From positions 30,323,501 through 30,387,500 of the forward strand of contig NC_088303.1 in NCBI RefSeq assembly GCF_032854445.1: a stretch of 64,000 bases of DNA, written 5' to 3'. The translations under genes and the position numbers were made by a program. Source of the DNA: Liolophura sinensis. Its lineage: Eukaryota; Mollusca; Polyplacophora; Chitonida; Chitonidae. This document shows, piece by piece, positions 33,600-46,300 of this stretch. The notes under the pieces were generated by a model, which saw only the letters and a list, made by a program, of their open reading frames with translations, made no database searches and was not told where the DNA came from. Position 1 is the first letter of the stretch. Each line of letters begins with the position of its first letter.

Positions 33600-35535
33600 T
33601 GTTCAGAATTCACACTCCACCATGATTGCCAGAATCTACCATGACCGCTTCACTCCATCATGAGTGCAATGCTCTACCATGACTGCTACACTCCGTCATG
33701 ACTGTCAAGCTCTAACATGACTGCCACACTTTACCGTGACAACAACACCCCGTCATGAATGCCACACTCTAGCATATTCATGACTGCCACACTCCGCCAT
33801 ATTCATAACTGCAACACTCCGTCATGAGTGCAACACTCAATCATATTCATGACTATCACAGTCCGTCATGAGTTCCGCACTGTAACATATGGCTAACTGC
33901 CACACTCCGTCGTGAGTGTCACACTCAATCATGACTGCCACACTCTGTCATGACTGTCAAACTCCACAATAACAAACACACTCTACCATGACTGCCACAC
34001 TCTTCCATGGCTGCTACCCTCCGCCATCAGTGCTACACTCTACCATGGCTTCTACACTCCTTCATGACTGACACACTTTACTGCGACCCCAAACACGCCG
34101 CCATGATTGCCACACACTCTAGCGTATTCATGACTGCCACACTCCAACATGAGTGTCACATTATATTATATTCATGACTGTCACACTCAAACATGAGTGC
34201 CACACTGTCATATTTATGACTGCTACACTCTGAGTGTCACACTCTATCATATTCAGGACTGCCACATTCCAACATGAGTGTCACACTCTATAATATTCAT
34301 GACTGCTACACTCCAACATGAATGCCACACTCTATCATATTCATGACTGCTAGACTCCGCCATCAGTGCCACACTCTACCATATTTTCTACACTCCTTCA
34401 TGACTGCTACACTCCGTCATGATTGACACACTTTACTGTGACCCCAACACGCCGCCATGATTGCCACACACTCTAGCGTATTCATGACTGCCACACTCAA
34501 ACATGAGTGTCACACTCTATTATATTCATGACTGCCAAACTCTAACATGACGACCACTCCGACATGAGTTTCACATTCCATCCTATTCCTGGCTGTTACA
34601 CTTCGTCCTGAGTGTCACACTCTATTCTATTCATGACTGGCACACTCAAACATGAGTGCCACACTCACATGAGTGTCACTCACATAATATTTATGACTGC
34701 TACACTCCAACATGAGTGCCATACGCTATCATATTCATGACTGCCACACTCCAACATACTCTATCATATTCATGACTGCTAAACTCCGTCCTGAGTGTCA
34801 CACTCTATCATATTCATGACTGCCACACTCCAACGTAAGTGCTACAGTCTATCATATTCAGGACTGTTGGACTCCGTCCTGAGTGTCACATTCCATCATA
34901 TTCATGACTGCCACACTCCAACATAAGTGCTACAGTCTATCTTTTTCAGGACTGTTGGACTCCGTCAAGAGTGTCACATTCCATCATATTCATGACTGCC
35001 ACACTCCAACATAAGTGCTACAGTCTATATTTTTCAGGACTGTTGGACTCCGTCCTGAGTGTCACATTCCATCATATTCATGACTGCCACACTCCAACAT
35101 AAGTGCTACAGTCTATCATATTCATGGCTGCCACACTCTGTCCTGAGTGCCACACTCTAGCATATTCATGACTGCTACACGCCAACATGAGTGTCACACT
35201 CTAGCATATTCATGACTGCTACACGCCAACATGAGTGTCACACTCTAGCATATTCATGGCTGCCACACTCCGTCGCGAGTACCACATTCTAGCATATTCA
35301 TGACTGCTACACGCCAACATGAGTGTCACACTCTAGCATATTCATGACTGCTACACGCCAACATGAGTGTCACACTCTAGCATATTCATGACTGACACAT
35401 TCCGTCATGGGTGTCACACTATAACATATTTATGACTGCCACACTCCGTCACGAGTACCACACTCTAGTATATTCATGACTGCTACACGCCAACATGAGT
35501 GTCACACTCTATCATATTCATGACTGCCACACTCT
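33600..35535. repeat. 44-bp minisatellite array, about 43 copies
   Basis: Unit made of two related halves, TGACTGCCACACTCCGTCA and TGAGTGCCACACTCTATCAT + ATTCA. Copies at 35155-35400 are nearly identical, indicating recent local homogenisation. No coding content. Confidence 0.96.
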
Positions 35536-36120
35536 AGCGTATTTCGTCGCAGAGAAATGTGTAGGGAAGGATTGTCTAACATGTACGCGTGTATCACTAC
35601 CTTATGCATGTTCTTCACCAAAATACAACATGTATTAGTCACGCTTTCAACAATATTTTTGTGATATGTAATCCAGTCGTCACAATTGAGTTGTAACACG
35701 TTTAATGCCAGTCTTTGACAGGGGATTTGAGAACTCTCCACTCTCACTGGTAAAAATAAGTAGACGTTTCTAACGTTTGCTGAAGACTTGTCCTCCAGCA
35801 ATACGGTTTGGATATCCGTCCGTCACACGTGAGAAATACGATTTCATCCAACCATAACACTAGCCGCAATCGTACACTAGAAAATTCTTGCAAATAACAG
35901 TAAAAACAAACATAATTAAATCAATAAATCCAATAAATCCTAAAAACATGGATGTTAATGACCTTGCCTCGCTTGAACTTCATGCCGTAGGTAGCATATT
36001 TTGATACTGTTTTATGCTGCTGTTTTAAGTTAGGATTATGCTAATAAAAATTTGTCTTAACACAAAATTGACATTGCACCGAAATTCTACATATTGTCAT
36101 TAGTCAAATATATCTTAATT

Positions 36121-36480
36121 GAATCAGCCCTCGGGTTGCCACGTTTGAATCATTCTTGGCGGCTCAACCCTCAATTGAACCCGGAGTCAAAGTTCTAATC
36201 ATTCGGCCAAGGTGACCACAATGTGGTTTAAGTACCTTATTTCTGCACGGATCTCTCGTTAAACGGGTGAGACGCCTTAATCATTCAGCAAACGCAGTGT
36301 GGTTTAAGAATCTGATTTCTGCCCGGATCTGTCGTTCGCTGGTCAGGCCTCTTAACCATATGGCAACCGCCATGTGCATGGTGTAAAACTGTTATTACTG
36401 CCAGGATAATCCAGACGTCCGGATCATTCTTTCGACTAAGATGGCCGCTATGTGGTCTAAGAACCTGTGTGTCTACAATT
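36121..36480 (-). repeat. About 78-bp tandem repeat with tRNA-like heads
   Basis: On the minus strand, units contain TTGGCCGAATGATTAGA or TTGCCATATGGTTAAGAG (A-box like), the first with CCGGGTTCAATTGAGG (B-box like). About four degenerate units. Confidence 0.6.
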
Positions 36481-37217
36481 TTTTTTCGGATGTTACCGAA
36501 ATATTTTCAGTGTTACTACTCTGGTGATAGCAAAAACAAAAAAATAACATTGCTCACATAAGGTATGCTTGGGACAAAAATAGGGAAAATAAATAGGTAA
36601 AACGCAATACAGTAACAAACGGATTTTATTTTCCGTTTAAGTAAAAGTTTGAGTCTTGCCAATTTATTTTCTTCCTTTAAGAAAATGCTAAACTAACATT
36701 CTAGATAGCCTTTATTTAATTTGATCAGTGATGAATGCAGGATCTCATTTCTACAACGGGCGTCATGTTTATGCCGGAAACCAGGCATAAATCGGTTACA
36801 AACATGTCAACTGAACCGCACCAGGTACATGGGAAAGCTCCCGATTTAAGTCATAGCCCAGCCATTGATAAAGAGTTTTAGAACGCGACATTTGAGCACG
36901 TGAAGCTGGTCACAGATTTATCGCCTGCTCACTGATACCATCATGAACCACCCAGATTAAAGGTAAAGTTACATATTTTAGCGTATGTATATAGTGAGTA
37001 ATCTACCTGCTGAAAATCTGGGACAAATTTCCAGCAATGTTTATGTAAAGTACCATAATATGATATTGGGGTAGATGTCTTTTAAATGCTTACACAGTTA
37101 GCGACAGGTTTTAAATTCTTTTAAATTCGTTCAGGACCATAACAGTTACAGTACATTTCTCAATAGACACATTCAGAAATAGGCAAAGGTATGATGGCTA
37201 ATTGCGGCCATCTATAG

Positions 37218-37254
37218 ACGGAAGGTGCAGAGGGCGTGGATCCACGCCTTCCGT
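37218..37254. repeat. Nested perfect palindrome
   Basis: Inner 16-bp palindrome GGCGTGGATCCACGCC (37233-37248), enclosed by ACGGAAGG (37218-37225) and CCTTCCGT (37247-37254). It lies in a short GC-rich patch (37200-37330) unlike the AT-rich surroundings. Confidence 0.85.
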
Positions 37255-37339
37255 GACTTCCGTCGAACCCCGTGGGACTGCGCCCTCCGTGACCTTCGTG
37301 CCCAGCCAAATATTCGGCACACGCGAAGGGCGTCACACA

Positions 37340-39540
37340 CATTCATAGATCGCAGTAGGATTTCAGGCAGCTTCACTCAGTGATTACATCCCTGTATCTA
37401 CGTGCACACAAGACATTGTGTTTTTCATGATCTCAAACAACTGCCACAGTTAATGATAACTGCGAAAACAATACCTTTTATAGTACATCAAATCAAGATA
37501 ACAGTGCAAACATCTTACTAACGCGTGCGAGAAATGCGCAGACAATGCCGCCAGAATTGGAGTTCCCTTTAGAAGAAATTGTTAAAACATATTCATACTG
37601 AAAAACAGACGTTTTCCGCGTAAAACCGAACTGCCACAAAAGACAATGCAGTTAATCGGGTAGTAGTCAGGACGTCTTACGGAAACACTTCTTCAGTGTA
37701 ATTACACAAACATTAAACATTAAACATAAGGTGACTTTTACCGCTAAATCCTCTCACCGAAGACTCATTAAGTAAGCACGCATAAAGGCGATTTGAGGGT
37801 ATACAAAGCCACAGTATCAACGCGAGTGCAGTAGTACTTAAGCCAAATTCGAAGCATCTGAGTAAAATTATAAGAAAACAACTGCACTTGGATATATTCA
37901 TGAACTTTTCAAATAAATAATCTCATTCGGGGGTTTTATGTTGTCAGATTACTGTCAGAGAACGCCTGGGCAGGAATTTAAATTGGGAAATAACATATAA
38001 ATTCTACGAGCCTAATAGCTGCTACACAGTTAAACATTTTGCCGCGACTCACTGAAATTTTGACCTTTAAGATGAAGTTTCCGATATTTCAGTTTCATGA
38101 TTAATAGCTGTAGTTATCGTTCGATAACGTTTCACCAGTGTTCTAAAACAAGTAGTAAGAAACAAGGAAGACGTTATTTTAAGAAAAAAACCCGTTTCAA
38201 GATAAAATGTAATATTGCATAAAGCAGATATCTATGGTGGCCAGTAAGTAGATGCATTAAGCTTTAGCATTAAAAAGTATTTAACTCTTCCAGAAACTAA
38301 CTCACCCACATAAACAAAATAGACAAAATAAGTCAACACACTAATTAACTATGAAAAACAATGAAAAACCTTATCTCCGCCATGCAAATGTTTTTTTCAG
38401 CGCGTTGTGGAGTTTTCCTCTGCGGTGTAACCCGAGGTGGGAACAACCTTTCCACCAAGGAGAAAGCTTTTGTGACTTTTTTGGAAGTTTATAACGGATT
38501 TTTTTTATCAAGACTGTCGAAAGTGTTTTGCTTTGGCGTGAATGTGATTTCGCACCACATACCTTCCGTAAACACCTCTTGTCGCTGCTGCCAGACATTC
38601 CTGCTTACGACCGACGAGAAAGCCAGCATGAGCTGGACTTGAGCTCACAGCGACCCCATTGGTGAGAGGCACGTTTGTCATCACATCGCTTTGACATGCT
38701 GAAAACAGCACACTTGAAAATACCTAGTTCCAGGTTAGTGAGTGGACGTCTGTATTTCTGAAAGCTAGGCTGGGAAAAATGAAACAGATATCAGATCTAG
38801 ATATCAACCTAAAATGAAAACTGTTTCATGCAAGGCCAACGTTAAACCTGTTTTCTAATTTTTAATTTGAGGTATGTATTCAATGTCTTTGCAAAATACA
38901 ACACCTACTAAGTATTATAAATGAAAATATAAAATTAAATAAATAACGAGTCGCCATTTATATTCTGTAGTGCTTAGGCTACTGTAAGTTATTATTTCTG
39001 TCAAGTGATTCTTGTTTTTTTTTTTTTTGACACCCCACTTTATAAATTTGATCGTTACATACACTCTAAAGGTATGACAAAAGCTACATGCGGAACAGAA
39101 TGATACATAGCGATGGACAAGAACATACGAAATTCTTTTACATGCACTGGGGCATCCACTGGAAAAGGATAAAATAGTTAGCTATTAAATCTGTTCATCG
39201 TCTATTTGTTGTTTTGTTTTCATTTTGTTTTGCATTCATTTATTCTTGGTGCTGTCTATTATTAACCTGATATCTACATTAAATGAAATATTTCATTTCA
39301 GCTACAGGTTTTCAAATGAAACATCCTTACCTTAGATGAATCATTCTTTATTTAACTTAGATATTTGTACCTTAAATTATTATGAAAGTATAAAATATAA
39401 GGTAGGCGTGCACATGCACATATTTATGGTAAGTTTTTCACTTAAGTTTGTTAAAATGGTTTTCAGTGTAATAGATCATGTCTGTATGTATCCGCATGTT
39501 GTTTGACCTAAATAAACAATTTTTATTAATTTTAATTAAG
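37340..39540. other. Intergenic upstream of the M13 gene: no gene seen
   Basis: AT-rich. Contains a family A SINE fragment on the minus strand (38603-38690, AGCCAGCATGAGCTGGACTT) and a T-run at 39014-39028. Confidence 0.5.
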
Positions 39541-39570
39541 TTTCATAACAAGTGTGTCATTGTCTTAAGT

Positions 39571-39756
<186 letters not shown>

Positions 39757-40137
39757 AGGTCCGGGAGATGTACAATCTGTGCTAAAGTGTAATGTTGATC
39801 AGCCTTTGTGCACCACATTGTGTTCGCCGTTACGCCATTTCAGCAGAGACGGATGGGGCCGTGTTCCCATCAATCAGAGCCTTGCATTGTATGAGTTTGT
39901 GACTGTCGTGTAGCCCGCTTACTCAGTCACTGTTAAGAACTCCAGCCAGCCCACGTGGTGTTCATTGTGACGTATTGCGACTCAGGTGAGGTATAAACTA
40001 GAACTCACAGCGAGGGCATTCTGAGTCAAACAGATCCAGTCAATACATGCAGTGGAGAAAGCACACACGTCTTGTCCACAGACATCAGCAAAATATTCGC
40101 TCAGTAACTTGAAATCACTCGAAAGTCTGATATCTGG

Positions 40138-40146
40138 TATAAAAAG
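40138..40146 (+). promoter_or_regulatory. TATA-like box upstream of M13 exon 1
   Basis: TATAAAAAG about 135 bp before the proposed ATG at 40281. With a start site 25-30 bp downstream the 5' UTR would be about 110 nt. No initiator or other element is distinctive, and AT-rich DNA makes chance matches common. Confidence 0.35.
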
Positions 40147-40280
40147 CTACCAAATTAATGTAAAGATCATTTGGTAAGCCATTACCTGACGTTTGTTGGC
40201 GGCAAACCTTGTTTGATACAGACGGCAAATTATAGTTGGACTGTTCTTACGGGAAAGAAGAACCGAGTCATCGTGAGGGG

Positions 40281-40360
40281 ATGCCAACTGGAGTGCAGCT
40301 AAACAGTCTAAACGTCACTGAGAGCAAGAAAGATCTAATGGCTTCCAGTTATGAGTTAGG
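40281..40360 (+). CDS. M13 peptidase exon 1 (cytoplasmic tail)
   Basis: Encodes MPTGVQLNSLNVTESKKDL and continues MASSYEL to donor GG|GTAAGT, phase 2. The phase fits exon 2 (51894) exactly. An in-frame TAG lies upstream, and this is the first ATG after it; an internal ATG at 40338 is the alternative start. No homology supports this short exon by itself: the call rests on phase, donor quality, the TATA-like box upstream and the fit to a type II protein tail. Confidence 0.7.
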
Positions 40361-43300
40361 GTAAGTTACTTTCAAGCAAACAATTGAATTTACTTGATTT
40401 TAGTGTCATTTACCTGAACATTCATACCCCTTCCCTAAATGTTAACCCATAGTATCGGGAGCTGGAATTCAGTGGCCCAACGGTAAAAGGCACACGGATC
40501 TAAATCTCAAGCACACGAGCTGAGGTTTCTATTCCGCCGTTGCATGCACACGAAGAAGATGTAGGTATACCCCCCCCCCCCCCCCAAGCTCTCCTTCCAC
40601 CCCAAACACCTTCGATCTTGGAGACAAAAAGCGGGCTTCTTTGCTCAGTCTTACGTTTGTTAAAGACCTCTTAATGTTGCGTGACTCTTGGTTGTTTTGT
40701 TTTTAGTTTAATTTTTGTAATCCTTGAACTGTATATAATAAGCTCAGTTGTTAAGTAGTTCATGTTGACCTAACAGAGGTTTATATATCAGCGCTTCGCA
40801 TAATCACTTTTATTCGCATAAAGACAGGATTGTTGTCGGAAAACTGCCAGGCTATATACAGAGCACATCAGACAACTAAGTACAAAGTAATAAGTTTATC
40901 CTATATGTATCACGCTGTTGTGAAAACATTAACTGGGATTAATGTCAGTTGTTTGGGTTATACTCAACACACCTAATTAATTAGTCTACACAAATAGCTA
41001 TATGTAAATATATAGGTATAAGCAAATGACGTCGATCGTTTCAATTATGACTGATTCCTTTTGGAATCAGTTTATCTTTTCAGAAATATGTTTATCTTTT
41101 AATCGGGACTGTCAAAACACAAATCACTAGAGGATTTCGTAATCTAGAGACCACCGAGAACGAATTTGTTGACTATACAAAACAATTCTCAACACAATGT
41201 CGAACACTTGACAGAAATTTCGTGGACGCAAGTCCACGGCAAGTCCTTTTTACCTGGTCATGTATACGCGCGCGTTTTGTGTCAACTGAGTGAAAAGATA
41301 TATGTTTGCTCTGGCCTTCGTGAACAAAATTCGCATCCACTAAGCATTAATAAAACAGCACGTTTGACCTTGTCATACAGTTCTGACCTCTTCGCCTCAA
41401 TTGCCTCTCTGTCGCCCCCCTTTCTCTAGAACACTCGGACGGCCCACCGAATTACTCTGTATACGCCCTTTAACCTTACTCAGTGTTTGCTAATGGAGTT
41501 TGAGTCTGTCCGTGCTGAAGTAACGCTTTTCTACTAAGGTTAATTATTTATTTATTTCATTGGTGTTTTGCACCAGCACGCAAGAACATTTAACTTATAC
41601 GACGGCGATTATTGCATTATTGTGTGGGGAAACCGGGTCCAACCTGTTTGAAACCAGCGTATAACTTTTTAATCTTGTATTGTCGCACATCCGAGATGTT
41701 CAAAGAACTAAGCAAAATCGTGCACATTGAGACAATCGAACGTGAAACCATGTTATCAGTTTTAACTAATCAGGCATAAATTATTTCTATAACCCGAGGA
41801 CGTATCTGTTACCGCCGCGTGTTTCCGGCTGCTCTATCATGGCACATTCCATGGTCTCATAAAATTTCCTGATTAAAAGTTCATTATGGCGTTTAGATCT
41901 GGTTCCATCCCTCTTCCGAAATAACTCATGTTATGTTATCAAATTATTTATTTATTTATCTGATTGGTGTTTTACGCCGTACTCAAGAATATTTCACTTA
42001 CACGACGGTGGCCGACATTATGGTGGGAGGAAACCGGGCAGAGCCCTGGGGAAACCCACAACTATCCGCAGGTTGCTGATACACCTTCCCACGTGGTATC
42101 AAATTAGTCGCTGCCACTATTTACGGGAACAGCCAGCTTAACAACAATTAAATTAAAACCACAAGGGAAGATTAGAAGTTTGTCATGTTTATTATAATTA
42201 TACATTATCAAGAATGACGGTTCCCGTGGGTATAATATAGACCCCGTGGTGCACGCTGCGATGAACTCCCTTTTGTGACAAACGTTAAGAACGATCTTCA
42301 CCTTGTTCAGCCTCTCTTGGGTAGACACAGGTAGATACCGAACAAGTGCTAAGGAAACCACACGCTTCCCCGGGAATGACACAAGTAGATGCGCCCAACT
42401 CGTATCAACCCAACGATCTTCATCCCTGCTCGGCGTTCCTTGAGTACACACAGGTAGACACCGAACAAGCGATAAAGAAACCACGCAACACGGGCAATTT
42501 AGTCTCTCCTAAGCAAATTAAACTGAAGTCTGTGAGTTTAAAAAAACAAAATCTGCTTTAGAGTCATTGGAATTGACGCTCATTTCTCAAATAAACACCG
42601 TCTAAAGCATCCCCCAGGATGTTGAGGAGAAAGTCACATCCAATGTCCCCCATGTGAACTCCGTCCTCCCGGTATATCGCTGGTAGTTGAATATTGGGAT
42701 GGCTGATCACAAATCCACCAAGGTACAACACATGCGAACTCGTGGACCCGTTCTCCCGTTCACTCATCAACAGCGTTTACGTCTCGAGCACCACGCCAAC
42801 GTAACTGCGGCAATATGTGAGAATAGTCGGCAGCAAGAGTTTCAAGACATTGAAACCTGCTTTCATCCGTCCCATCAGTTCGTGAAGTGGTATGCTACAC
42901 AGATCATTCGATCCTAGATGGATGAGTAAAATGTCTGGTGCTGGGTTACGACGCAGTCTATACTTGATCGATGACAGCAGACTGATCCACTTCATGCTTC
43001 TTCCATCAAACCATTGGAATCTCAAGTTTAGAGGAGGAAAGATACCAAGGCATTTCCCACCGATTTTACATAGTGCTCGCCGCTCGGTCCACACTCGACC
43101 ACATTATCCAGGCTGTCTTCACACCAGGGTTACGTGAAAAATGTGAAATAAACTCGGCAGAAGCATGTTTGAAAAGGAACGATCTTTAAACCATGCAAAA
43201 AACTGGGCAGTCTAATATATCTTTGGTAAGTATTAGTTGACCATGTACCCCACCTTTTGATTGTTTGTTCATCAAAGCCCTGTGAGGCACAGTGCGTAGC

Positions 43301-46300
43301 CGCACCTATTCTGATGGAACGGATCCTAAATCGCAGCCCTCATACACCTATGAACTCTGGTGCACGCCGGATGATAGCGGCAAATTGATATGAAGTAAGA
43401 GGTGCGCTGTCAAAATGGTCAGGAAAAAAAAAATTGTCACGAAATTTCTCGCCGGGACGCAAAGTAGTCCTGCACAGCTGTGACTGGACAGAGGGATAAT
43501 CCCTATCTTTGAATGACAACCATAAACCCACGCCTAACTGTTCTGTCCTGCGAACCGTTACTGACTCACCGCCTGGCGAAATATGCTCATATGTAAAACC
43601 TATGGATCGCAGGTTCATATGATTCTTCCCGCAAATATCCACAAAAGGCGAGTAAAAATGCAGCCCTAAACAATTTGGTCTCAAAAACCGAAGTGCAAAC
43701 GCTTCCCAGAGAGGAAATCATACCCCTTAGTAAATCCAGGGTAATTTTAGCCCGTTCATCTGATCTAGGCCCATTATGTCGCTTTTAACCCTCCAAAAGC
43801 TTTCGTGCAATGAAATTTTGTTGTGGGTCGGAAAACTTATCAAATCTATGTTAACAACCAAGGCCTGCCAAGTAAGTTGCCACTGTTGAGGTTGAGAGCT
43901 GCCGGTGTGACAAATGAGCGACATACAAAACAATGTGGCTTATTGGTTCTGGCCATAGTTTAAGCCTGATTCAGTCTTGAAACTCCCAAAAGACATGCGA
44001 CCAACTTCATACGTTCGCCAGGTTCTAGCGGACAAAGAGTTGTGTAACAACCGGCTTTCCTCCCCCGTCAAATCTTGCCTCCACCCAGACACTGGCCGGT
44101 ATTTTGAGGGTTTGCATGCTTTGGAAAACGACGGAATCAGGCATACAGAAAACGTGAAATGGCATCACAAATTCTATTATCTATGCCAGGTATACGCTTC
44201 GCTGAGAACAAAATATTGTGCTTAAGGCAAGATAACACCAAAGAGAGGATTACTTTCATAATTGACTTCGATCCATGTGTTTGCTTGTTTACTATCTCTA
44301 CCATGGCCGTGTGATCAGAGCGAAACAAAATCTCCCCAAATGTTAACAGTGACAACCATAGGAAAAAGCTCGAGGAATGTTATATCTTTAACTAATACTG
44401 ATCTAGCCCAGTAAGGGGACCCTGCCCATCTATCACTGTAGTACACGCGTACCCAAACCACCTGCAGCGTCTGGAAAGGCTGTAACACATCACTTATCTA
44501 AAAACATAGTGGTACCGTTACAATCGCGTAAAAACTCAAACCACATAGAGACATGGGCTCTAATTGAGTGTGTTACTCTGGCAGAATGGTGTGGCTTGCT
44601 TATTCTGATCGTGGAGTTAATCAGCCTCCGACAAAAAGTTCGACCGGGGGCGACTGCTTTACAGGCAAAATTGAGTAAACCGATTAGGATTGGAATTGTC
44701 TTAAGGTAATCTTATCTTTTATCATAACTTGCTGCATTTTTATGCTCAGTTGTTGTAATTTGTCTAACGGAATTCGCACTACGAGCTCCTCTAAATCGAG
44801 CTCTAACCACAAGTATGTTAGCTTACAACAATGGCCTTCGCTTTTCTCCTCAGCTATAGGTATTCCTTAATCTGCACACACTGTACAGATCTGAAGGCAC
44901 GTCATCTGAAGGCACTCAGCAGTCTCCGCTCGACCCGCACAGAAAAAATCATCAAGAGGGTGCGAAACGCTTTCCACTCTGTTTTTTCACCCACCATTCA
45001 ACGAATGTACGAAAACACTCAACAGTTGAGCATGAAACGAAACAGCTCGTCGGTAAACATTTATCAAAGAAGTACTCCGCGAAATTTAATGCCCATCTGA
45101 TCAAAGCCTCTAGGGTCAACTGGGAATAGCTAAAATGCTGATTTAATGTTACCCTTTGCTAGCAAAGCTTATTTACCTAGAATCTGAATCATATAAATGG
45201 CATGATCTAGCTTTGAATAAGTTACTGCACAATAGTACGGATCAGTGAAGTCGTTAACCGATTTACCATGTGGGTAAGACAGGTAGTGACAGGAAGCGAT
45301 CTTCACCATCTGTTTTCTTAGGCAAAGACCCAGCGGAGAAACACGAAATGGACCAGCAATCCTACCCATTCTGATTTCTTTCTGTAGCTTAACTGAGGTT
45401 ACTTTCAGACTAGTTTACACAGACTTTAAATTTTTTAATCTTGGGGATTGCGGGGTCCGGTATAGGGTAACAGAGACTCGAACTCAAAGTCGTCCGAAGT
45501 TGTCTTTAGCCTACGACTATCTTCAAAATTTGGATAACCATTAAGCCAGAAACATAACCTGCAAAATGTTATGGTTAGTAGGGCCAAGGTTAGATGGCGA
45601 TTTTGAATTGCATATTGGGTAGGAAGAAAGGCGCTTTCAGCGCATACGCCGTCTAATTGTTTGGGTTCCATTTCAAGGGTCGCATGACGTTCTCTCCGGG
45701 TTTTTTTGACTCCGTGCCACAAACACGTCTACTGTGAGCTCCACCACATTTGTCACTTCTGTGATGGAATTTACAAACCTTTGTGGAACATCCATCGCTT
45801 TTAAATGCCCAGTAAATCCCTCCCTGAACCCAGCGACCTATATTTACCCCTAACAACTTTTGCCACCTTTTTGATTGTCACTGTGCCGGCCAAATTTGGG
45901 TGTCTGTTCCAGGCAACATTGGGGGTATCCACAGTTCAGCATGAGTTACAGCCTACGACATTGAATGTCACCACTTGCACACAAAAGGCTGGTATATTGT
46001 GGAAGGTAACTAATTGGGCTATTCTAAAATACAGTCAAAACTGTACCTACGGCCACCTGTAATCAGCCTCCATCTGCCGTATGCGGCCACTATGCGGCAA
46101 ATGGTGTTGTGTTTTCATTTCGCGTGGCCAAAATATTGCCTGTACCGGACACATGGAGAAACTGATCTTCCTTCACTCGTACATGTGGTTGTTTCACCGC
46201 TAATGGCAAATATGATTGAACATCTCAGCAGTCTACCATTTACAGCCCAAAAACTTTGTTAGAATAGTCATTTATGCCTACGTAGGCCAAAGTAGCACAT

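Larger units (their letters stand above)
42564..45900 (-). mobile_element. Decayed DIRS-type tyrosine-recombinase retrotransposon in M13 intron 1
   Basis: On the minus strand five recognisable coding regions follow in DIRS order: gag zinc finger, reverse transcriptase, RNase H, tyrosine recombinase, SGNH hydrolase-like. All are broken by stops and frameshifts. There is no DDE integrase or aspartic protease signature, as expected for DIRS elements. Ends are not visible: inverted terminal repeats and the internal complementary region were not found, so both borders are approximate. A possibly terminal imperfect duplication (about 72 bp, copies at 42286 and 42411) lies just beyond the SGNH region. 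Confidence 0.85.

Noticed and set aside
27030-35535. CRISPR-like arrays
   Set aside because: The repeats are head-to-tail minisatellites without unique spacers, in a eukaryotic genome.
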